64,000 bases of DNA from assembly GCF_021130785.1 (NCBI RefSeq), contig NW_025777469.1, forward strand, positions 36,937 through 100,936, written 5' to 3'. Below are positions 13,201 through 23,700 of this stretch, piece after piece (the stretch's first letter is position 1; the number at the start of each line of letters is the position of its first letter). Both the position numbers and the translations under genes were made by a program. The DNA is from Homalodisca vitripennis. Taxonomy: Eukaryota; Arthropoda; Insecta; Hemiptera; Cicadellidae. The notes below the pieces were generated by a model. The model was given only the letters and a program-made list of their open reading frames with translations. It made no database searches and had not been told where the DNA came from.

Positions 13201-16200
13201 TTCGTTCTGTAATAAGATTTTTGAAAGCAAGGAATGTGAAACTGGCTGAAATTTATCGTTGAATTTGAGATGTTTACGGGGAAGACGTGATGAGTAAAGG
13301 AATGGTGAGAAAGCGGGTTAGAATGTTCAATGGCGGTCGAAAAAATTTGCATGATGAGAATCAGAGCGGTCAGCCTTCTCTCAACACCAAAGATCTGGTT
13401 AGTGCAGTTGACGAAAAAAGAGAACAGAGGTTTCACTTTGACAATGCTATCTGACGATTTCCATCAAATTTCACACACTATTTTGTACAAAATTGTTACG
13501 GATCGCTTAGGTTATCGCAAGTTGTGCTCCAGAAGGGTTCCAAAAATGCTCACTGTCGTGCACAAAACCAAGAGACTCGGAAGAGCTTTGACTTTTCTCA
13601 CACGGTACAGTAATGAAGGTGAGGATTTTTTAAACAAATTTGTGACAGGTGATGAAACTTGGGTCCGTCATGTCACACCGGAATCGAAACAACAGTCAAT
13701 GGAGTGGTGACACACACAATCCCCAAAGAAACAAAATTTCAAGACGACAATGTCTGCATAAAAAATTATGTGCACTGTCTTTTGGGATCGGAAAGGTGTT
13801 TTGCTGATTGATTTTCTCCCAAGAGGTAAAACCATTAATGCGGCAAGGTATAGCAGAACCTTAAGAAAACTAAGGTAACGGAATTGTGTTGCTCCACGAC
13901 AATCTCGGCCCCATACCGCTGGTGACACTCAAACATTGGTTCGAGAATTTTGTTGGGAGTAGTTCGATCACCCACCCTACAGCCCGGACTTGGCACAGTC
14001 TCGCTACCACTTGTTCCTGCACATGAGTGCAAGATTCTAGATTTACTGTTCGAGATTTACTTAAATGTCTAACCAAAAGTTGAAACATATTATCAGTCAT
14101 TGTGCAATTATGGATCGCAATCTTCTAAAAATCTATCTGGGTATGAAAACAGACTATAGTAAGAAATTGATAAAAGTGATTTCAGATCATTACAGCTAAC
14201 GTGGCAAAAGTAAATAACAACTGTTAAATTTCACATAGCCGTAACTTTGAAACTGTTTGAAATATTTGGGAGAAAATTGGTAATTTTCTGAATTTATATG
14301 ATGAAGACTACCTTCATACCAAATTTCATCATGGTGAAGTAAATTCTTTTATTTTAGTATGTTGATTTCATACGGAATGACCCAGTTGTTTCATCTGAGA
14401 AAACAATGTTGTTTAACGTAATTGTATATTATTAATGTTCCACATCATTATTTCACAAAATTCTACTCAACGATCAAAATCGTCCTCACTTAGCTCATGA
14501 ACTAAATGACTTGTACGCTTTATAACCACTGTCATGTAAAACTAATGTTTGAGATATATCTAATATCTGAGAAACGTTTCTTGTTGAGGCATGATGATCT
14601 TCTACATCAGACTGTACAACGTCAAGTGACAATGCTTCGTTTGTAGCCGTTATTGGTCGTCCAGGTTTGGGGTGGTCTTTAACGCTGCATATTTCCTGGA
14701 AATGGATTGTTTTTTGAACTCCTTATTTAGATACAAGGGTTTTGGTTGGGATAAGTGTCATTAAAAAAATTTGTTCAGTTTAAAAGCTGAAATTACAAAT
14801 TTGAAGTGTCTACATAAAAACAATAAAACATTTCTGTTTACAGTATTGTATAGAACACTTTGTTAAGCTATTTCAGTTGTGAAGCTAAATGAAGGAAAGA
14901 ACCTGGAGGATTCACTTCTGGCTGGTTTATACCTTCCAGTTGAACCTACATTGGTTACAGCAAAAACCGATGTGTCACTTAACGTTGGGTAACGCTATGG
15001 CTGTCCAGGAGCTGCACATCACTAATCGCAAATGTTAAGATATTAGGTGCAAGGGTAAATCGATAGGTCTAGTATAATGCAGGGGATGACTGTTGGAGTA
15101 GGTGGGTCCCCAAGGCAGTTGGGGCATACTACCCCTGCCTGTATAACTAGTGAGGCTGGTACAGAGCTGACTTCCCTTCTTCCTAGCAGACTAGACTGAG
15201 ATTAATGTCTAAACTCCTTTCTCATGGATATTGACAGGAGGCGGCCCCTCCCTCCAACCTTACCATCCAGAATATCCTATTACTCCTTAAGCAGAGCAAA
15301 GGTCTTTTTAGGATTAAGTGCAATTTCTCAGCTTTTTGACCTAAAATAAAAGAAAATATTGAAGACATATTAGTAAATCAAGAATATAAGTTAATTTGCT
15401 TGTTCTATGTGATGCATAAAATACATATTTTAAGTTTTAAAATAGTTAAAAAAAAGATGTTATACTATTTACTGTAGGCATTTTATAGAAAAGAAAATTA
15501 TGTTATTTACAGAGCCTGAAAGGTCTACATTACATTAGCCTTTGTTAACTGCTCTACATCTACCTTTGGTACATGCTCTTTCATCATGTTGATTTATGGA
15601 TACAAACAGTGCCTAGCAGTTTGAAATTTAATGTACTTTTATTATTAAAAAGCAGTTTTTATATTCAGTTCTTAAGTTATATAAGAATAGAATTGGACCA
15701 AACAATATGTTTGTGATAATTTACATTAAAGAAAGTATTCATTTGTGCTATAAAGTAACATACATTTTTATTTAGATTTTCCAAACTGAGTGTCACTTTA
15801 CCATGTATCTCCTAAATTAATTTTGATATTAACTAAGGGTTAGTTTAAATAAAGTGTTTCTCTGATATAATCAAATTAAATCTGAATCACTCTCCTCTCA
15901 TGGTTTATGTTTTCACTCCTGTGTTTTTATTTTAAATGAAACAAAGTTAATTCTTCTCTTTTTTAATCAGACATATTTTGTAGTAAATGGATTTCCAGTT
16001 GTCTTCATAAATACATTTTCTAAGTACTACTTAACTTCTCTTTTTAATATCTCTTTTTCATCATTTACCCTACATTAAAAAAAAAAATGAAGCTTGTTCA
16101 TGTTATTGAATCAAAGAAATAGAAAATAATGTTAACCTTTAGCAGGCCACAATTAAATGGTTTTGTATGGAATCACATTTTGTAAAGTAATATTGTTTCA

Positions 16201-17681
16201 GACCTTTGAAACCAAAGTTTTTAAAGTTTATAATAAATGAAATCAAAAGATTTTTAAAGTAAAAAAAAAAAAATAAATAAAATGATGTTAAACAATGTTT
16301 TGTATTTACTCAAAATTTAAAAAAGTGCAATAAGAATAGTATATTCTGAATATAAAAGTATGAATTTTGTTTCTTTGTAATATAAAAATTTGATATAAAA
16401 TAATAAAACACAGATAAACATAACATTTGATTACTATAATCAAAGATATAAAACAAAATATGTTTAAAGTGATTGTAACTCCAGAGTGAGTGCAAATAGC
16501 AATGTTCTCAGATGTAATTGCCAATTGACCAAGTTGTTGGCAATGAATGAATATTAGTTGCAATTTCCCATTCTTCACAATGTACGTAAAGACCACATTG
16601 AGTCTTGAGCTCAATCACTGTTATTTATGGTTTAGTAAACGTATATACTATATAGCCTACAATGTGTTTAAAAAAGTACAATAGATTTATAATTTTAATT
16701 GTTCCATTTTTACTTTTAACTTGACACCTATAAATTATGTATTCCGTATACAAGTCTTTTAAATCAGAATCTAAATAAAACTTTGTTATCTTATATATCC
16801 ATATTCGTCCTTGGCTCACTGGGTTAAATTGTTAATATGTTGATCTTTTCTTGCTTTTAGAGAAAGTCTTATAAATGTTGGGAAATTAGATAATCTAAAT
16901 ACATTTAAACTCCAATCCCAAAGCAGTGTAGATTTAGAGAAAACTAGACATGTAATTATAAATTTCATAAAGGGTATAGTTTCTAATCTCAAACGTTGTG
17001 TCGGTTTAGGAGTATTATGTGATTAGATGATTAGACTGTTTAGACAATTTTTAGTAGATTCTGTGCTACGTTTCCATTTGAAAAAGACAACAGATATTTG
17101 AAAATACTCTTAATTATATTGTCACTTGTCAATCTTTTGTGTATAGTCTATTCGATTAGTGAAAATTCTAGAGAATTAAACTAACCTGTATAGTTTCTCA
17201 TATTCCATCTGCTTTCACTGCTTGGGCAGAATATAGTTTACAATAGTGGATAGTGAAAATAGTGAATATACCAATGCAAAACTCAATTGAATATATATAG
17301 TTCTATTGTAAAATTGTATTTCAGCTATGCTCTGTTGTTATATTATACCTGACTTTATGATTATTTACAATAGGCTAATGAAATGAGAATAGTGGATAAA
17401 AGAATTATAAGACATTGATTTTACTTTCAGCTCAGCCATGTCTGGTTCAACCGTTTCGGCATAAGACCTGATGTGCCAGAGGACTTACAGACTATTGAAC
17501 CGATGGCAAAAGAAATCAACAAATTAATTGAACAACAAGTAGCCAATGGCATACCATTAAATAGAATTATATTAGGTTCGTAATAGATCTTTATTACTTT
17601 TCGTATTTAAAATAGGATACCATATTTATATAGAGAACCTTAATTTAAAATCTAGTTATCAAGGGTTGTATTATAATTAGA

Positions 17682-17718
<37 letters not shown>

Positions 17719-20700
17719 GATATAGGTTTTAGTGTTCTTTTAATAGGCTGTGCATTATTTTAGTAAAAACTTTTTTATTTTAATAATAGACATAGATTAA
17801 CAGCTCAGGCCTAATGTTTTATATTATTTAATATTGTTGTATTTTGTTAAAGGTAAGATTTATTAATTAGTTCAGAACTAATTAATATGTTAATTTATTA
17901 ATAACTTCGTTAAAAAGTTCTTGCATTAAAAATTCTCTTAGTTACTGTTTGTTTTATTATTACATTGTCAATTAAATAAAAAATTCAAAATTTATTGTTA
18001 ATATATAAAAATTAAGAAGATTTAAACATTTATACTGAAATAAGAGGACAATCAAACAACCTTGGGTAGGGCACAATTGTGAATGTATCATATGCTCACA
18101 AATAAGTAGGCCAATATAGAATACAGGATTACCCGATTGATATAAAATATACATATTTGCTGAATGTAAATAAAGACAGTTTTGAAATCAATTTGACATA
18201 AAAATCACTAAAATTAAGTTCTGAGCCCATTTAACTCCTTTTTACTTTATTTTTGTCTGCATTCATCCCAATCAATTTAATTCTTTTTATAATTCTTCCA
18301 CCTGAAATAAAATCACACTGTACTCTTTATTGGATTTTGGTTTTTTTAAATTTTTTATGAGTCCAAAAATCACCAAGTAGCTCTAAATTAAATTTAACCC
18401 TTTGGGTGCCAAGGGCCGATATTATCGGCTCACTATATTTAACCAAAGCGTGCCGAGAGCCGATATTTTCGGCCCTTTACGTTTAACCGAAGTGTGCCGA
18501 GAGCCGATGTTTTCGGCCCATTACGTTTAACCGAAGTGTGCCGCGGGCCGATATTTTCGGCTTTGCGATTATATTATTTTTTTAAATCATATAGTAAGCG
18601 AATCTTCATAATAGATACATCAAACGAAAGGGGAAGAGTTACTTAACAAATTGATATATAACTTGTTATAGTATAAGGTCCAGGACAGTATGTGTCAAGT
18701 GCACCCGGGGTTGCCACCTTGACTGTTTCCCCCGCCACGAGTGTAAATAGACTGAACGTTTATGTAACAATGTATATATTTTATATAGAGACATTTCTTT
18801 GCATAGTTTTTTATAGACTTAGTAACATTTTTCAATAGGCCTATGCTGTAGACTATAGGCACTAAAAAATAGTGAGTGATTGGACTTTTTCTGCCTTTCA
18901 ATAACTGAGGGTGAGTAAAAGCAAATAATATAAAAAAATAGGCTATTTGTCATGCTTTTATTTTTTGTGAACATGCATTAGGGTCCTAACCAATGTTTTT
19001 CAACCATCTCAATGCTAGTTTAATAAATATAGTTTTGTTTAGAAAAGTCCTTACAATAACATGCCCTTACATTACATTGTCAATATTTTAGCATTTTAGT
19101 CCAAATGTAAAGTTTTATTAAAAATCTTATAAAACTTTTATTTCTCAATATTTCTTTCTGAAATTTTCTATATTGGTTCATAATTATACATACGAATGTA
19201 AAATGTAACATATGTTTACATAAATAGTAAAATAATATAAGTTTTCTAATTAAAAAAAAAAATAAAATAAATTTTTTTTTATTTTTTTATTTATTTTTTT
19301 AAGTTTTCTTATTTATATTTTTGGATATTATCATAAAACTTTGTTATTACATAACAGTATATTTCATAACCTACAAAACAAAACAAAAATTGTCCATTTA
19401 TCAGTATTAGGATAGGAGTTATACAATTTTTAGTCTAACATAACAAAATAGCTGTTTTGTGCTTGGCACACTTGGCTGTTATAGGCCATTTACCACTGGC
19501 ACTCAGGAAACACCCACAGCTCACATGCATGGCATTACTCAAAACGAATCTTGAAATTTGCTTGGCATCCAAAGGGTTAAACAGTTCTTAAAAAAAAAAA
19601 AAATGTTGGTTTTAATTCTTGTACATGTGTTCTGTCTGTTTGTTTCAACCTGTTACTGTATTTAATCATTAAATCATATTTAGATATCATTAACACATCA
19701 AGATAAGGACTATCATGTTTTGATATACATAACCTGGAAATTAACCTTAAATCATATTTTACCATTAATACCTTGCCAGAGATTTAAAATCCTATTCACT
19801 AATATACACAATTAGATAAAGTCGCATCACTGTTATGACTATGGTTATATGTCAAGTGAAAATGTAAAGATTAAACAATAAAAAAAAAACAGTTTAAATT
19901 AGGTTAACATAGTTATTGGGTAAGGTTATTGTAATGGTGGTTCATGCACCATTACTTCAACTTAACATTGTTTAAATTTATCTTAATTTTTTCTTACTTG
20001 AATAACCTTATTGTAACTTATTAACATTACTTCCCCCATCGGATAACAACTCATAAATCAGTTAACATATTGATAACTAATCAACCTTTAGTACCATTGA
20101 TTAAACATCGCTAAAACTTAACAGTTCACAACAAATAAATACATTTTCAAAAATTGTCTTAAGATTTTAAAAATAGTTATTAATAAAAAATAACCAAAGT
20201 GAGAAAAAAATCTCACCACGTGAGCAACTACGCAATATTCCGATACTCGAGCAATCGCGGGTTAATGAAAAAATAGTGCTGGGCAGATTTTATCAAGATA
20301 AATAATAATCAATGGGTACCATTGACATACATTGCTCATCAAAACATTAGCATTAGTATGATTAAAAAATATTCCTAATATCGATTATTTCTGCATTTGT
20401 CTATATTATTATATCGATGATCTGTTAAAAAAGGTTTTTAATTTTTTAATGACTGAAGATAATCAGACAACTGTCAGATACTGCTATTACCAATACAATA
20501 TTCTGTTCACAACAATGTATAAGTATTATGATACTCTCCAAAATATCTTAGTTATAAAAGATATTTTTATCAACTGGACTACAAACCCAAAATCATAAAT
20601 AAATTCCCACAATCAATACAGTGTACTTTATTAATTGATTCTATTTATATTATATTTTTGTGCTGTTAATATTATATTTTATATGTTATAGTTCATTTGA

Positions 20701-23700
20701 GCTGCTTTTCCCGTTATTAAGAATTACCACAAATAATATTTATGAGAAAAACATACTTTTCAAATGCTTGAAATAAAAAATTGTATTTAAACTTTTAAAT
20801 CACAGCTAGACAAAGCTCAGTAAATCAATTTATAAAAATCAACCAAAGGTTCCAATTGTTAAAATGAAAATTCAAACTTTCTTTTTAAATCACTCTTACT
20901 TTCCATAAACATTATAAAACCACGGTTTTATGAAAATATTTTTACAACAAGGATTCCCTACAGATAGATTTAAGTTAAAATAAAGTACTTACTAATATAA
21001 ACGGAGAACTAAAAGTTAATTTCTTCTCAAAAATTCTAACTAAAAGATTACTTCTCGTCCCCGAATAAACTAAAACTTAACATATCTAAGAACCAATTCA
21101 AATTAAAAAAAAAATGTTTCTCACAAATAATTCAAAACTGAAATAAAAAAAATTATATTCAAAGTTCAGTACTTACTATACGTGTTATATTAAATTACAT
21201 TTTAGAAACACACCCAAATATTTTATAAAATATCAAAGTCTTATTTCTTACTGTAGACTAGGGCAGGTAGTACAGCTAAGTAAACAAGTAACCAGTATGG
21301 ACCTGAAGTCTTCTCTCTCTCACTACAAACTCACTTCCGTAAACTATCCCCTCTCCTTGCTATAGGAATTACATAACATGTGTTTCTTACTGTAGACTAG
21401 GGCAGGTAGTACAGCTAAGTAAACAAGTAACCAGTATGGACCTGAAGTCTTCTCTCTCTCACTACAAACTCACTTCCGTAAACTATCCCCTCTCCTTGCT
21501 ATAGGAATTACATAACATGTGTTTCTTACTGCAGACTAGGGCAGGTAGTACAGCTAAGTAAACAAGTAACCAGTATGGACCTGAAGTCTTCTCTCTCTCA
21601 CTACAAACTCACTTCCGTAAACTATCCCCTCTCTTTGCTATAGGAATTACATAACATGTGTTAGACCTATCTATACAATAATTATTATAACTCAAACCAA
21701 TTTCTGGATTAGTTTTAAAATAATTCGTGAAATGTTTATTGATATTAAATTAGATTTAATTTAGATGAAAAAATACAGCAGAATGTTATACAACCATACA
21801 TGATGCACTTCCTGTGCATTTTATTAAATTGTTATAAACAAATTATTTAGGTTTAGCCTACATTTTGTAGACAGATAGGAGCAATTACAAATACAGCTCA
21901 GTAATTCATGTGAGTAATGGATGGAGGATTGTTTTACTTTGATTTAAAATTTTAAGGTTGTTTATGGTTAGTTATCTTAAGATACTGAATTTTTAGAAAT
22001 ATAGGACTCATCCTTCATTAAACTTGTTTTATAATTCACTGCAGGTTCCTTGTGTTGTAGGTGGATTCTCCATGGGAGGAGCCATGGCCTTACATGTAGG
22101 TTACCGTTACATGCCTGGATTGGCTGGTGTATTTACACTTTCGTCTTTCTTGAATGAGAAATCTGTATTGTACGATGTAAGTACAATTTATTTATGGAAG
22201 AAAATATTTGCTTTTTATAATTGTAAATATGTTCTTTTAGCCTCATATGTTCAAATTATGCTCAACATGTAAAAATTGGATTAGTACAAAGTTTGTTGCA
22301 GAAGATTAATAATTTGGTGACTGATGACAAAGATAAAATTTTAACCCTGGAACTGGCAAACGCCCGATATCTGGCGTTATAATATGTCTTTTATTTCTCA
22401 ATATTACGTACTTAAAACACGATCAAAGAGTATCGGTATTGATACCAATTGAAAGGGGAAGGTTCAATTTATGTAAATAATACACATAAATAATTTTATC
22501 GTTTCGTTACACGTCCATACGTTTTATAATCTCTGAACTGTTTGTTTACATTCTCCCGCGTACCGCGTTAGTTGCGCGCGCAGCGATGAGCCAACGGGTT
22601 CATTCGGCTATTGTTATTTCGTCAGCTGGATGGTGTTCTGTCTGGTTTATTGTTTGTTTGAGTTCGTTGTAATGATGGTTGTGTATATGACACAATAATA
22701 GTAAGTTTTTTGTGCGTGTTTGCGTAATGGATCGTAATTTCCGGGATCGTTCATTCCGAACTGGTTCATTCAGCTATTGTTATTTTGTCAGCTGGATGGT
22801 GTTCTGTCTGGTTTATTGTTTGTTTGAGTGTTGTAATGATGGTTGTGTATATAACACAATAATAGTAAGTTTTTTGTGCGTGTTTGCGTAATGGATAGTA
22901 ATTTCCGCGATCGTTCAAGTGACATTCGAGAACTAGTTGTATATGAAATAAGCAACGATGAGGATTCCGATTTAGACATTCAATCAGAACATAATTAAAC
23001 AAATATATAATAAAATATAAAAAAATAGAAAATTAATATGAACTAATAGTTAAAAGATTGTACAAATCCAAGTGAGCTTTGAAGTTCTTACTTTTGTTGG
23101 TAAGTTTCGAATGTCAGTGTATGATTTTTGTATCGTTTACCACATGTAAAAATAAATGCCTTATAAACTATGTGTTGTTTTATTTTTACTCAGAATTAGA
23201 TGCTCTTTCTTTTTTATATTTTGGATTTTGCATATCACTAAGAACAACAATTTTACAAATCAAAAACTTTGAACTAACTTTTCTTTTTTCTAAAAAAAAG
23301 TTTTTATGAAGAGGTAGAGTAAGGATATTTTTTTGTTTTAATTATATTATGTGAAAAATGTTCCTTGAACAATGCTGAATAAAAAAATATATAATATGAC
23401 ATAGGTACTTTATAGTAAACATGTAATAATAAAATAAATGTAAGGCAATGTATGAAGTACTAAAAGCCACTGAGAGAAATATGACCGCCAGTTCCAGGGT
23501 TAAAGGAAAATGATACTATAGATTTTTTTATTAAAAATAACTAACCTCGGTCAATTATTGAACGAGCTAAAACTAAAAACAAAAGTTGCAAGCAAATTAA
23601 CAAAGAAGACAATCCTAATTATCTCACTACTGTAACTATTCCTTATGTAAAAGGAACATCAGAAAAAATTCGTAAGATATTCTAAATTTAACATCCATAC

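Larger units (their letters stand above)
22345..23499 (+). mobile_element. TTAA-flanked piggyBac derivative with transposase N-terminal remnant (intron 4)
   Basis: TTAA at 22341-22344 and 23500-23503. Perfect 13 bp terminal inverted repeats CCCTGGAACTGGC. Length 1,155 bp. It contains a 166 bp tandem duplication and a short frame resembling the acidic start of a piggyBac transposase; the catalytic region is deleted. Orientation follows that remnant. Confidence 0.9.

Noticed and set aside
16306..16819. Minus-strand frames of 60-102 codons
   Set aside because: Very rich in Ile, Phe, Tyr and Leu as expected from AT-rich DNA; no domain, and intronic to LYPLAL1.
22024..22272. 82-codon plus frame containing GGFSMGG
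   Set aside because: Correct frame for LYPLAL1 exon 4 but begun in the intron and read through the donor at 22177.
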